Shown: piece after piece, positions 1 through 8,932 of the stretch
Numbering within the stretch: position 1 is the stretch's first letter
Layout of the letters: every line of letters starts with the position of its first letter
DNA from: Muribaculaceae bacterium
Lineage (GTDB): Bacteria > Bacteroidota > Bacteroidia > Bacteroidales > Muribaculaceae
Direction of reading: 5' to 3'
NCBI GenBank assembly: GCA_022509205.1
Contig: JAFLTR010000014.1
Span: 1 to 46,095 of the forward strand
Length of the DNA stretch: 46,095 nucleotides
Notes under the pieces: model-generated
The model's database searches: none
The model's input: the letters and a program-made list of their open reading frames with translations, nothing else
What the model was told of the DNA's origin: nothing
Made by a program: the position numbers and the translations under genes

Positions 1-1028
1 TATTTCGATCTGTTGGCTTCGAAATGTTGTTTAAGTCCTTCAGTGTCATTGGCTGCCTTATCCCAAATATTATCTACACTCACTGAATAAAGCAGACTTC
101 CGTTGACATATTCGTCAACCAGATTACGATAGTCTGCATTCAATTCATACTGACTTCTCTCTTCTGCTTCTAAAAGTGTGTTATAAGCTTCTTCGTCAGA
201 AAGTCCTTCGATATTAAGCTCCGGATGACGACTTTGCATCATATCGAATTTATTTTTCCTTATCTGGTGATAACGGGCATCAAAAGGAGAGGCAACTTTA
301 CGCTCTACCTCAGTCCTGATGGTTTCATAAGAACGAAGCGGGCGATTGAAATCTGCTGAAGACTTTCTTCCTCCCGGTTTTACTATATGCCATCCCACAT
401 GAGACTCTACAATTTCAGAAATCTCACCTTCGGGAGTTTCATAAACAGCCGTCTCAAACCCGTAAGGGAATGTGCCTGCAGGGGCATAGCCAAGATAGCC
501 ACCCTTCTCCGAGGAAAACTTGTCTTGGGAATATAACTTTGCAATCTGTATGAAGTCTGCCCCATTAAGAAGTTCGTTGCGGATAGAGTCTAATTGCTGA
601 AGATTTTTTTCATCCGTCTCCTCATCGTGAGTGCGGATTATCATAATGTGGCTTGACTCAACGAGCACGCTATCACGGTCCACTGCTTCATCTACAAGCT
701 TGTTGAAAAAGTTATCGTCAGAAATATAAGGTTCTAAAAGTTCCCGACGATACTGGTCCATTTCAGAGCGGAAAGATGCTGTCGTGTCTACTCCCTGACT
801 CTTTGCTTCCGCCACCTTAAGACGATACACCTTGAAAAGTTCCATGTATTCGTCGAGGGTCTGAGGTTGAGCCTGCTGAAGATTGTTCTTATTAAAAAGA
901 TAGATGAATTCATAGGAGGGCACTTCCTCGCCATCCACTGTCATAATAACTCCCTCCTTTGTCTTGGCGTCTGCAGCTGAAAAAGCAAGAGCGGCACAAA
1001 GGAAGGATGAAAAGAATTTCAGTTTCAT
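1..1028 (-). CDS. Parvulin-type peptidylprolyl isomerase, secreted (C-terminus beyond window)
   Basis: This open frame starts at an ATG at 1028 and runs off the left edge, so about 342 residues are seen. The N-terminus (MKLKFFSSFLCAALAFSAADA) is a signal peptide, which places the protein in the periplasm. A parvulin (PpiC/rotamase) domain lies roughly at residues 125-230; its hallmark stretches are SSHIMII near the start, GADFIQIAKLYSQD, EKGGYLGY and the closing ESHVGWHIVK. Such proteins isomerise prolyl bonds and chaperone outer-membrane protein folding (SurA/PpiD-like). Bacteroidetes homologues are usually longer, often with a second PpiC domain, so the missing part probably matters. It lies 112 bases downstream of recQ on the same strand. 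The family call is firm; the specific clients are unknown. Confidence 0.88.
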   Translation of the reverse strand, partial: MKLKFFSSFLCAALAFSAADAKTKEGVIMTVDGEEVPSYEFIYLFNKNNLQQAQPQTLDEYMELFKVYRLKVAEAKSQGVDTTASFRSEMDQYRRELLEPYISDDNFFNKLVDEAVDRDSVLVESSHIMIIRTHDEETDEKNLQQLDSIRNELLNGADFIQIAKLYSQDKFSSEKGGYLGYAPAGTFPYGFETAVYETPEGEISEIVESHVGWHIVKPGGRKSSADFNRPLRSYETIRTEVERKVASPFDARYHQIRKNKFDMMQSRHPELNIEGLSDEEAYNTLLEAEERSQYELNADYRNLVDEYVNGSLLYSVSVDNIWDKAANDTEGLKQHFEANRSK

Positions 1029-1140
1029 ACCTTATTTTATCGGTGGTTCGTTTTTCGTGTTAGAATATTTTTTACTATTCGTTTAACGAGTTACGATTAA
1101 ATATTATTGCGTTTAGAAGGCTTGTTGTCTCTCTATTTGA

Positions 1141-3318
1141 CTATATTCCCATTTCGGAGAGGAATTTGATCCTTACTAACCTGACCTCCTCTTCAGTGTA
1201 ATCATCACCGAGTTCATCAAGCACATCATCTATGTTGTCTTCCTGGAGATCATTTAACACGTCAAGAATATCAAGTTTATGGTCATTATCCATAATATTG
1301 TCTATAAAATAGTCAATATTAATCTTTGTTCCGGCCTCCACAATAGCTTCAAGTTCATCAAGCAGTTCCTCAAACTCAAGACCTTTGCTACGGGCAAACT
1401 CTTCAAGGTCTATTTTCTTGTCAACACACCTAATAAGGTCTACTCGTGGTTTGGAGCGATTGGCAAGCGACCGCACCCTCATATCTACAGGGCGTTCTAT
1501 TTCATTCTCCTCCACATGACGGCAGATAAGAGTTATAAATTCTTTACCATAACGTTTGGCCTTTCCTTCACCCACTCCGGGAATACCTGAAAGTTCCTGT
1601 AAAGTGACCGGATAGGTTGTTGCCATACATTCAAGGGATGTCTCCTGAAAAAGGACATAAGGTGGCAATTTAAGTTTTCTTGCCATATCTTTGCGGAGAT
1701 CTTTAAGCATTGCGAACAGTTGAGGGTCAGCGGCTCCACTACCTGCTTTCATAACCGGTTCAAGATCCACGTCAATGAATTCACGGTCTTCCGCTATCCT
1801 GAATGATTCTTTTGAACTAAGGAACTCCTTTCCTTTTGATGAGACATCAATGAATCCGTAGTTCTCGATATCTTTCTCAAAATATCCATCGACAGATGCC
1901 TGGCGAATGAGACCGAGAACAAACTTATCCTCTTTATCTGAAAGGGCCCCGAATGATTCAAGTTTATCATGACCGTAAGACTTCACCTCATCAGTTGCTC
2001 TTCCCACTAATACATTCATAAGATATTCAGGAGCTACCTTCTTCGAGATTTCGAGTCGAGCTTCGATAGCTGTTTTCAATTCCTCGGTGGCATCGATCAT
2101 TTCATGAGGATTAATGCAATTGTCGCAATTTCCACATTGTTCTTCCTCATGGTGTTCCCCGAAATAATGCAAAAGGATTCTACGGCGGCAAAGGCTCGAT
2201 TCCGCATAAGCTGCAGTTTCAGCAAGAAGGTGTCGACCGATTTCCTGCTCCATGGCAGACTTTGTCTGCATGAGTTTTTCTAATTTCTGAAGATCCTTAT
2301 AAGTATAGAAAGCGATACACCGACCTTCGCCACCATCGCGTCCGGCTCTTCCGGTCTCTTGATAATAACCTTCAAGACTTTTGGAAACATCATAATGGAT
2401 CACAAACCTGACATCTGGTTTATCGATTCCCATGCCGAAGGCAATAGTGGCCACAATCACCTGTACTTCTTCATGGAGGAAAGCATCCTGATTTTTTGAC
2501 CGGGTCACAGAATCCATCCCGGCATGATATGGGAGCACAGCAATCTCATTGATTCTTAATGTCTCCGTCAGCTCCTCAACCTTCTTCCTACTCAAGCAGT
2601 AGATGATGCCGGATTTTCCAGGGTTATTTCGGATATATTTTATGATTTCGCGATCTATTTCCTTAGTCTTGGCTCTTACTTCGTAATATAGGTTAGGGCG
2701 ATTGAAAGAAGATTTGAAAACGTCGGCATCAAGCATTCCGAGGTTCTTCTGTATATCATGTTGCACCTTTGGAGTGGCGGTTGCTGTGAGCGCAATCACC
2801 GGTCTCACGCCAATCTCATTAATAATTGAGCGTATACGTCGATATTCCGGTCGGAAATCATGTCCCCATTCAGAGATACAATGGGCTTCATCGACAGCAA
2901 AAAAAGATATTTCCACTTGCTTGATGAAAGCCATATTTTCTTCCTTGGTAAAGGACTCCGGGGCAACATAAAGTAGTTTTGTCTTTCCTTCCACCACATC
3001 CCTTTTAACCTTTTCGGTCATCGCCTTGGTTAGCGAAGAGTTAAGGAAATGAGCTATGCCATCGTCTTCGCCATAATTTCTCATGGCGTCGACTTGGTTT
3101 TTCATAAGTGCTATTAGAGGGGAAATCACGATAGCAGTACCCCTTGAAAGAATAGCCGGCAATTGATAACAGAGGGATTTTCCTCCTCCGGTAGGCATAA
3201 GTACAAAAACATCGTGACCATCAAGGAGACTTTCGATAATTTCCAGCTGATTGCCTTTGAAAGTATCAAATCCGAAATTTGTTTTTAAAGCCTCGAAGAT
3301 CGTATTACGGTCTGCCAT
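1141..3318 (-). CDS. recQ: ATP-dependent DNA helicase RecQ
   Basis: This is a 3'-5' DNA helicase for recombination and replication-fork repair. The superfamily 2 core shows Walker A TGGGKS (residues 43-48), the DEAH box (143-146) and TATAT (about 178-182). The RQC zinc-binding part follows at about 375-400, with Cys in SSLCRRR and a CGNCDNC cluster, and then a winged helix. An HRDC domain lies at about 530-600 (DLRKDMARKLKLPPYVLFQ). At 725 aa it is longer than the roughly 610 aa of E. coli RecQ; the excess is a C-terminal tail of about 100 residues rich in Asp and Glu. Start ATG 3318 sits just before the helicase core. It has its own consensus promoter at 3356-3387 and is transcribed away from the clpX terminator. 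Confidence 0.96.
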   Translation of the reverse strand: MADRNTIFEALKTNFGFDTFKGNQLEIIESLLDGHDVFVLMPTGGGKSLCYQLPAILSRGTAIVISPLIALMKNQVDAMRNYGEDDGIAHFLNSSLTKAMTEKVKRDVVEGKTKLLYVAPESFTKEENMAFIKQVEISFFAVDEAHCISEWGHDFRPEYRRIRSIINEIGVRPVIALTATATPKVQHDIQKNLGMLDADVFKSSFNRPNLYYEVRAKTKEIDREIIKYIRNNPGKSGIIYCLSRKKVEELTETLRINEIAVLPYHAGMDSVTRSKNQDAFLHEEVQVIVATIAFGMGIDKPDVRFVIHYDVSKSLEGYYQETGRAGRDGGEGRCIAFYTYKDLQKLEKLMQTKSAMEQEIGRHLLAETAAYAESSLCRRRILLHYFGEHHEEEQCGNCDNCINPHEMIDATEELKTAIEARLEISKKVAPEYLMNVLVGRATDEVKSYGHDKLESFGALSDKEDKFVLGLIRQASVDGYFEKDIENYGFIDVSSKGKEFLSSKESFRIAEDREFIDVDLEPVMKAGSGAADPQLFAMLKDLRKDMARKLKLPPYVLFQETSLECMATTYPVTLQELSGIPGVGEGKAKRYGKEFITLICRHVEENEIERPVDMRVRSLANRSKPRVDLIRCVDKKIDLEEFARSKGLEFEELLDELEAIVEAGTKINIDYFIDNIMDNDHKLDILDVLNDLQEDNIDDVLDELGDDYTEEEVRLVRIKFLSEMGI

Positions 3319-3355
3319 TGAATTGCAATATGCGATTTTTAGGGGGTATTCCTTA

Positions 3356-3387
3356 CAAAGTTAAGAAAAACTTTCTAAAAAAACAAA
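3356..3387 (-). promoter_or_regulatory. Bacteroidetes-type promoter for recQ
   Basis: On the minus strand, TTTG (3387-3384), a 20-nt spacer, then TAACTTTG (3363-3356). This is a full match to the Bacteroidetes primary-sigma consensus TTTG-N19-21-TAnnTTTG. It gives a leader of roughly 30 nt before the recQ ATG at 3318. Confidence 0.8.
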
Positions 3388-3420
3388 TTTACAGAGCCTC
3401 TTTTCAAGACATTTCACTAT

Positions 3421-3461
3421 AAAAAGAAAGAGGGACAGACCTTGTAAAAAGCTGTCCCTCT
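3421..3461 (-). terminator. Rho-independent terminator after clpX
   Basis: A perfect 10-bp stem, AGAGGGACAG (3429-3438) with CTGTCCCTCT (3452-3461), has a 13-nt loop. On the minus strand it is followed by a T-rich tail (CTTTCTTTTT). It lies 19 bases past the clpX stop, so it ends the clpP-clpX transcript before the recQ promoter. Confidence 0.82.
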
Positions 3462-3479
3462 ATGGCATTAAATTTCCTC

Positions 3480-4724
3480 TTAGTCTTTTATTGCCGTTTT
3501 TTCAAAGTGGGCACGTTCAAGTTGCTCATTCACATAGTTTACATCAACTGTAAATGTTTCAGATGGCATCGATGGAATTTCAAACATCGAGTCAACCATA
3601 ATTGTTTCCACAATTGAGCGTAATCCTCTGGCTCCCAATTTATATTCTATTGCTTTATCAACAATCAGATCCAGTGCTTCCTCGGTAAACTCCAGTTTCA
3701 CACCATCAAGTTCAAACAGTTTCCTGTATTGTCCGATTATCGAATTTTTAGGCTCTGTTAGTATCCTTCTCAAAGCCTCCCTGTCAAGTGGATCAAGACT
3801 GGTAAGAATGGGCAAACGACCTATAATTTCCGGAATAAGCCCGAAAGATTTTAGATCCATCGGAAGAACATATTTCATCAGGTTTTCACGCTTCTTCTTA
3901 CGTCCGGACTCATCATGACCGTAACCAACCACATGCGTGTTAAGGCGAGAAGCAATTTTCCTTTCTATTCCGTCAAAGGCGCCCCCACAAATAAATAGAA
4001 TATTCTTTGTGTTGACTGCAATCATTTTCTGTTCCGGATGTTTGCGACCACCGTTAGGGGGCACAAGCACCACTGAACCTTCAAGGAGTTTGAGAAGACC
4101 TTGCTGCACTCCTTCCCCGCTTACATCCCGGGTTATGGAGGGATTATCGCTCTTGCGCGCTATCTTGTCAATCTCATCAATAAAGACTATCCCTCTTTCC
4201 GCTTTCTCCACATCGTAGTCGCAAGTTTGCAAAAGGCGTGTAAGTAAGGATTCGATATCCTCTCCCACATATCCCGCTTCTGTTAAGACTGTAGCATCGA
4301 CTATTGTGAAAGGCACATCAAGTAATCTGGCAATCGTCTTTGCAAGGAGGGTTTTACCGGTTCCGGTCGGCCCGACGAGAATAATATTCGATTTCTCAAT
4401 ATCCACTTCATCATCATCAGGCTGATTAATCCTTTTGTAATGGTTATAGACAGCTACAGAAAGATACTTTTTAGCCTCATCTTGACCGATAACATATTTA
4501 TCCAGGAATTCTTTTATCTCCTTCGGTTTAGGAATAGTAACCCCGGTATTCTTAACCTTGCCTTTTGACGGTTTTTTCTTTATCTGGCTATCTCTGGCAT
4601 TATCGATAAAAGAAATACAGTCAAGACAGAGATTAAGGCCTTCAAGCACCTTAACAACAGGTGTGGCGGAGTTTTCACGTACGCCACACATTGAACATAT
4701 CAACCCGGTACGGTTGTTTGCCAT
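3480..4724 (-). CDS. clpX: ATP-dependent Clp protease ATP-binding subunit ClpX
   Basis: This is the AAA+ unfoldase that recognises tagged substrates and threads them into ClpP. An N-terminal zinc-binding domain carries Cys 10, 13, 33 and 36. Walker A is GPTGTGKT (117-124), the pore loop GYVG is at 150-153, and Walker B FIDEID at 180-185. The RKH loop motif is GGRKHPEQ, and CGGAFDGIE follows. Length 414 aa is normal for the family. The C-terminal small AAA domain includes [10 protein letters not shown]. It is 17 bases downstream of clpP and surely cotranscribed; a strong terminator follows at 3421-3461. Confidence 0.98.
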   Translation of the reverse strand: MANNRTGLICSMCGVRENSATPVVKVLEGLNLCLDCISFIDNARDSQIKKKPSKGKVKNTGVTIPKPKEIKEFLDKYVIGQDEAKKYLSVAVYNHYKRINQPDDDEVDIEKSNIILVGPTGTGKTLLAKTIARLLDVPFTIVDATVLTEAGYVGEDIESLLTRLLQTCDYDVEKAERGIVFIDEIDKIARKSDNPSITRDVSGEGVQQGLLKLLEGSVVLVPPNGGRKHPEQKMIAVNTKNILFICGGAFDGIERKIASRLNTHVVGYGHDESGRKKKRENLMKYVLPMDLKSFGLIPEIIGRLPILTSLDPLDREALRRILTEPKNSIIGQYRKLFELDGVKLEFTEEALDLIVDKAIEYKLGARGLRSIVETIMVDSMFEIPSMPSETFTVDVNYVNEQLERAHFEKTAIKD

Positions 4725-4741
4725 AATTTACCTTTATTATA

Positions 4742-5455
4742 TCAATCTTTCTTCTTGGGGTTAACCAAAATCTTATCGATCATACCATAGTCTTTAGCCT
4801 CGGCAGCCGTCATCCAATAATCCCTGTCGGAGTCTTTCTCCACTTTCTCAAAGGGCTGACCTGAATGCTCGGAGATAATTCTATAAAGTTCATCCTTTAA
4901 TTTGAGAATCTCTTTAGCTGTGATTTCTATATCCGAGGCCTGACCTTGAATTCCACCCATCGGCTGATGGATCATGACACGGGAATGAGGTAAAGCAAAG
5001 CGTTTGCCGTTTTCACCGGCCACAAGCAAAACTGCTGCCATCGATGCTGCCATTCCAGTACAGATTGTGGAAACATTGCTTGAAACATATTGCATAGTAT
5101 CATAAATACCCAATCCTGCATAAACAGATCCGCCGGGAGAATTGATATAGATTGAAATATCTTTTTCAGGATCAATTGAATCAAGGTAAAGGAGCTGAGC
5201 TTGGATGATGTTGGCTGAAGTATCGGTCACTTGTGTCCCAAGGAAAATAATTCTGTCCATCATCAAACGTGAGAAAACATCCATCTGAGTTACATTCAGC
5301 TGACGCTCCTCAAGAATGTATGGGTTCATATAATCAGCATGGGGCATCGCTATATTGACACCCGGATTTGAGATGTTTACATGCTTCATGTAGCTGTCAA
5401 ACTCGCTTGAACTAAGGCCAAGGTGATTCACAGCAAAGTTTCTAAAATCTTTCAT
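4742..5455 (-). CDS. clpP: ATP-dependent Clp protease proteolytic subunit ClpP
   Basis: This is the serine protease that forms the tetradecameric chamber used by ClpX. The catalytic Ser is in GMAASMAA (about S138) and His in MIHQPMGG (H163). The Asp lies in the KDSDRDYWM segment (208-212). The motif [16 protein letters not shown] is typical. At 237 aa it is longer than the roughly 200 aa of E. coli because of an N-terminal extension of about 30-40 residues before the conserved PYILEERQ region; such a propeptide-like extension is usual in Bacteroidetes and may be processed. ATG 5455 is the only good start. It sits upstream of clpX and downstream of tig, separated from tig by a structured 153-base gap. 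Confidence 0.97.
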   Translation of the reverse strand: MKDFRNFAVNHLGLSSSEFDSYMKHVNISNPGVNIAMPHADYMNPYILEERQLNVTQMDVFSRLMMDRIIFLGTQVTDTSANIIQAQLLYLDSIDPEKDISIYINSPGGSVYAGLGIYDTMQYVSSNVSTICTGMAASMAAVLLVAGENGKRFALPHSRVMIHQPMGGIQGQASDIEITAKEILKLKDELYRIISEHSGQPFEKVEKDSDRDYWMTAAEAKDYGMIDKILVNPKKKD

Positions 5456-5492
5456 ATAAAAGAAGTAGTTTTGTTAATCGTAATTCTTATTT

Positions 5493-5586
5493 GATAGTTG
5501 GCACGGATGCGAATATGATTTCCGCTTAGCAGATATGCATACTCGCATCCGTTGTTAATAAGCAAATTGTATGCCAAAAAACTATC
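5493..5586 (-). promoter_or_regulatory. Structured intergenic element between tig and clpP (long inverted repeats)
   Basis: Two nested inverted repeats nearly fill the gap. The inner pair is ACGGATGCGAATATG (5503-5517) with CATACTCGCATCCGT (5538-5552): 15 positions, one of them a G-U wobble on the transcribed minus strand, and a 20-nt loop. The outer pair is GATAGTTGGCA (5493-5503) with TGCC plus AACTATC (5572-5586), with a four-base bulge AAAA at 5576-5579. No U-run follows the distal arm in the minus direction, so it is not a classical terminator of the inner stem. It could be an RNA processing site, an attenuator or a regulator target controlling clpPX relative to tig. The pairing is seen directly; the role is inference. 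Confidence 0.6.
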
Positions 5587-5608
5587 GAACCCTTCGGTTT
5601 AATTTTCC

Positions 5609-6958
5609 TTAAGCCTGATAGAGTTTTCTGAAATCTTCAATCGAGAGTTCCTTATTGTCAAGAGTTACATTTTCCTTGATCGTTTCAAACACCTTCTTAT
5701 TGAGAGCATTTCTTTCGAAAGAATCACGATTCTTTGGATCTTTTACCACTTCCTTAGCGTAATGATCGATGAGGCCCTCTGTCAGTGAAGCTGGTCCATA
5801 CTGGCTCAATTGCCTGTAAACAGCTATTCTTGCCTCATTAAGGAGATCTTCATCATTAACCTTTATATCGAATTTAGTTGTGATTTCATCTCTTGTAAGG
5901 TCCCAGACAAGTTGTGGACGAAGTTTATCAAACTCTTCGTCAATATTTTCTTTGGTAAGTTGCTCATTTTGAGATATCAGGAAATGCTTCAACACCTCTT
6001 CGGGGAGCTGTACATTGCCCTCCTTCTGCAAGATGACATTTCTGGCATCGATCGAGAACCGGAAATCAGACTCACCTTTTAATTGATCTTTGATAAGATC
6101 TTTCACAGCTGCCTTAAGTTCTTCTTCATTGTGCGCCTTATCTTTGCCTACGGCATTATCGAAGAATTCCTGATCAAGTTCTGCCGGTTTAAGCACAATT
6201 ATCTCCTTGATTTCGAAGTTGAAGTCGCCCTTGTGATTTTCCACATCTTCCTTATCAATATTCAGCATGGAAGACATCTCGGTGACATTGCTGTTGCATG
6301 AAGCTGCCGGATTGAACACTACAACATCTCCCGGGTGTTTACCCTCAAAGAGTTTCTTCTGTTCGTCACTTGTAAAATGTATCGGGGCAAGGATACCGTT
6401 GTCAACTACAATACCACCCTCCTTAACGCTACCGTCAGGGTTAAGCTCACTGATAACTCCCTTGATGACTGCATCAGGTTCAGTTTCTTCACCGGGGCCT
6501 TGAACTCCGAATCTCTTACGGAGAGCGTCAATTTCCTGCCCTACCATATCATCTGTCACTGAGATTGTATAGTAAGGTATCTTCATGTCTTTACCTATTT
6601 TGGCATCAATCTGAGGAGCAAGACCTACTTTGAACTTGAAGGTGAATTCAGTTTCTCCCTCTTTAAACTGGTTCTCGTTGTCTGCTACAGGCTGACCAAG
6701 CACCCGAAGTTTATTATCGCGAATATAATCATATACAGCGTCACCAATTTCACGATTTATTACATCATATTTTACGGCTGCACCATATTTCTTTTCAAGC
6801 ATGGCCATAGGAACGTGACCGGCTCGGAAACCCGGTTCCGGACGGTTCTTCCCAATCTCCTTAAGCTGTTTCTTTACCTTGTCGGCATAATCCTTTTCCT
6901 CGAGTGTGATTGTCAATTCAGCATTGACATTATCGAGTTGCTTATAATCTACATTCAT
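5609..6958 (-). CDS. tig: Trigger factor (ribosome-associated chaperone)
   Basis: This chaperone meets nascent chains at the ribosome exit tunnel. The N-terminal ribosome-binding domain carries the signature GFRAGHVP (43-50), followed by VINREIGDAVYDYI. The middle region (about 150-260) corresponds to the FKBP-like domain but is divergent, as is usual in Bacteroidetes, so isomerase activity is uncertain. A helical C-terminal arm region runs from about 270 to 449. Length 449 aa fits the family (about 430-450). ATG 6958 is followed directly by the conserved start of the domain. It has its own consensus promoter in the short gap after the M18 gene. The tig-clpP-clpX order is widely conserved and links folding with degradation. 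Confidence 0.93.
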   Translation of the reverse strand: MNVDYKQLDNVNAELTITLEEKDYADKVKKQLKEIGKNRPEPGFRAGHVPMAMLEKKYGAAVKYDVINREIGDAVYDYIRDNKLRVLGQPVADNENQFKEGETEFTFKFKVGLAPQIDAKIGKDMKIPYYTISVTDDMVGQEIDALRKRFGVQGPGEETEPDAVIKGVISELNPDGSVKEGGIVVDNGILAPIHFTSDEQKKLFEGKHPGDVVVFNPAASCNSNVTEMSSMLNIDKEDVENHKGDFNFEIKEIIVLKPAELDQEFFDNAVGKDKAHNEEELKAAVKDLIKDQLKGESDFRFSIDARNVILQKEGNVQLPEEVLKHFLISQNEQLTKENIDEEFDKLRPQLVWDLTRDEITTKFDIKVNDEDLLNEARIAVYRQLSQYGPASLTEGLIDHYAKEVVKDPKNRDSFERNALNKKVFETIKENVTLDNKELSIEDFRKLYQA

Positions 6959-7025
6959 ATCTTTGTTTTTTTGAATTTTCTATTTTTATTTTCTCCGCCC
7001 TGTAAGTTAGGGTGGATTGGGATTG

Positions 7026-7057
7026 CAAAGTTATTGAAAAATGGGGGGATATTCAAA
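7026..7057 (-). promoter_or_regulatory. Bacteroidetes-type promoter for tig
   Basis: On the minus strand, TTTG (7057-7054), a 20-nt spacer and TAACTTTG (7033-7026) match the consensus fully. The upstream element starts only three bases beyond the M18 aminopeptidase stop codon. The predicted leader is about 60 nt and holds an imperfect inverted repeat, CCGCCCT (6995-7001) with AGGGTGG (7009-7015). Confidence 0.8.
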
Positions 7058-7059
7058 TC

Positions 7060-8379
7060 TCACTTCCTCCAGAAAGTCTCAAAAACTTTAATCATATCGA
7101 GATGGTCGGACACACCACCCGTTTCAATAGCCGAATGCATAGCCCAGATGGGGTTACCTACATCCACCCCATTGATATCAAGCTGGGAGGTTAGAATATT
7201 TCCAAGAGTAGAGCCTCCTGCCACATCAGAATGATTCACAAAAACTTGATAATTCACTCCGGCTTTATAGCAAAGAGATTTGAAAACGGCTGCTCCTACA
7301 CTGTCAGTCATGTATTTACCGTTGGAATTTATCTTGATAACAGGTCCACCACCTATAACGGGATGATTTGTGGGATCATATTTTTCATTGTAATTGGGAT
7401 GCCAAGCATGTGCATTATCCGCTGAAATCATAAATGAATTTGCAACTCCCTGATGAAATTGTTCTTTATTACATCCAAGAGAATAAGCAATTCTTTCTAA
7501 CATGTCGCGAAGCACAGGAGAAGCTGCACCTTGCCGTGTGCCTGACCCGGTTTCCTCATTATCAAAAATGGCCAGGAATCTTATATGATCAAAATCATCC
7601 TCTTCCGTAGTTGTATTTAAAAGGGCTTCAAGACCGGCAAACACCATAGAGAGGTCGTCTATTCTGGCTGACATGATATACTCTTCTTTAAGACCACAAA
7701 GGAGAGCTTTCTCACAAGGATAAAGACTTACGTCATAATCAAGGATCTGATCCGGCTCATATCCGGCTTTGGAAGCAATTATAGGAAGTAGAAAACCATA
7801 TTTTTCCCGTGCCCTTAGTATTTCATCTATTGGGAAATATCCTATCACCGGTTTCATATCTTTTTGCACTGAAATCGGATAACCCTCGTTTACACCACGG
7901 TTGAAGTGAATTGCCAGATTCGGCACTACTGCTATAGGCGCTTCATAATCAAAGAGATCAGTAGAGGGATATAATGGGTTTTCACTTTTAAGGGTAATTC
8001 TGCCGGACATTGACAATGGCCTATCAAACCATGTAGAAAGAATTCCCCCTCCATATTTTTCAACATTTAGACTCACGACTCCCCCCTCTCCATAAATTTC
8101 AGGATTTGGTTTGACGCGAAGGCATGGACTGTCAGAGTGGGCAGCTATAAAAAAAGAGCCATTGATAAAGGAAGAAATCCCTTTCCCTACTGAAAAAGCA
8201 AAGATGGCACTGTCATTTTTAATCATGAAATATTTTCCTCCGGGATGTATCTTCCAGGGTGAATTCTGATGAAGCTGCAGGAAGCCCGACTTAAGCAATT
8301 CAGAGGCCACATTTTTTACTGCCAGGTAATTACAAGTGGACTTATCAAGCCAATCCATTAATCTTTTTATTTTAGTCAT
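7060..8379 (-). CDS. M18 family aminopeptidase (aspartyl aminopeptidase type)
   Basis: This is a cytosolic zinc metallo-aminopeptidase that removes N-terminal residues, typically acidic ones, from peptides. Metal-site motifs are visible: AAHSDSPCLR (about 79-88), FDNEETGSGTRQGA (about 268-281), ISADNAHAWHPNYNEKYDP and VNHSDVAGGSTLGN near the C-terminus. Length 439 aa matches the family (about 430-480). The start ATG overlaps the stop of the upstream DUF5063 gene by four bases (ATGA), indicating translational coupling. It is the last gene of the metF-yicC-gmk-nadD-DUF5063 run. The protein is often labelled ApeB or PepB; I leave the symbol blank because naming is inconsistent. Confidence 0.93.
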   Translation of the reverse strand: MTKIKRLMDWLDKSTCNYLAVKNVASELLKSGFLQLHQNSPWKIHPGGKYFMIKNDSAIFAFSVGKGISSFINGSFFIAAHSDSPCLRVKPNPEIYGEGGVVSLNVEKYGGGILSTWFDRPLSMSGRITLKSENPLYPSTDLFDYEAPIAVVPNLAIHFNRGVNEGYPISVQKDMKPVIGYFPIDEILRAREKYGFLLPIIASKAGYEPDQILDYDVSLYPCEKALLCGLKEEYIMSARIDDLSMVFAGLEALLNTTTEEDDFDHIRFLAIFDNEETGSGTRQGAASPVLRDMLERIAYSLGCNKEQFHQGVANSFMISADNAHAWHPNYNEKYDPTNHPVIGGGPVIKINSNGKYMTDSVGAAVFKSLCYKAGVNYQVFVNHSDVAGGSTLGNILTSQLDINGVDVGNPIWAMHSAIETGGVSDHLDMIKVFETFWRK

Positions 8380-8897
8380 ACCAAATCCTCCTCTGATCTA
8401 TTATATTTAATATTGTTTAGGGCCTTTAACACATTGCAGAGGGTCTGGCTCCAATAGCTTTCAAAATCCTCCTTACAATTTATAAAGGCCTCTTCTAATT
8501 GTGTGCCATCCGAGTCATGAACTATTGAAATGAAATTGAAAAGCGGTTGAAAAATATCGGCAAGACATTCAGAGATAGAAGAAGTGATTGGGGTATCACT
8601 GTATTTCATATCCTCTTCGAATGTTTCAAGAAAAGTGTCAGCTCCCCCCATAATCCCGGATATTGTCGATTCTATTTGTCCATACAGAGTCTCGTCGACA
8701 TAATCTGAGAAATATTCAGTCTCATCGAGGGATACTCCTAAAGAGAGATCGAAGAAATTCCAATATATTCTTGGAAGCAAATCAAGAGTCCTATCAATGA
8801 ATTCTTCTCTTGAAAATTCAAGTGCACTTTCACAGAGTTCGCAATATGATTTTGCCAAGCCTACAACTTCCAATAGTCTGTTAGTGTCTTTATTCAT
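8376..8897 (-). CDS. DUF5063 domain-containing protein
   Basis: This is a soluble acidic protein of 173 aa with unknown function. The sequence after the start (MNKDTNRLLEVVGLAKSY, then CELCESALEFSREEFID and LLPRIYWNFFDL) resembles the Bacteroidetes DUF5063 family. I placed the start at ATG 8897. The longer open frame to 8930 would need a TTG codon and would add 11 residues of no evident conservation. No signal peptide or membrane segment is seen. It sits between nadD and the M18 gene, whose start it overlaps by four bases. The family name rests on recall of the sequence pattern. Confidence 0.75.
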   Translation of the reverse strand: MNKDTNRLLEVVGLAKSYCELCESALEFSREEFIDRTLDLLPRIYWNFFDLSLGVSLDETEYFSDYVDETLYGQIESTISGIMGGADTFLETFEEDMKYSDTPITSSISECLADIFQPLFNFISIVHDSDGTQLEEAFINCKEDFESYWSQTLCNVLKALNNIKYNRSEEDLV

Positions 8898-8932
8898 AGG
8901 TTTCTGAGAGCGTATTGCCGTTTCAGGCAACT

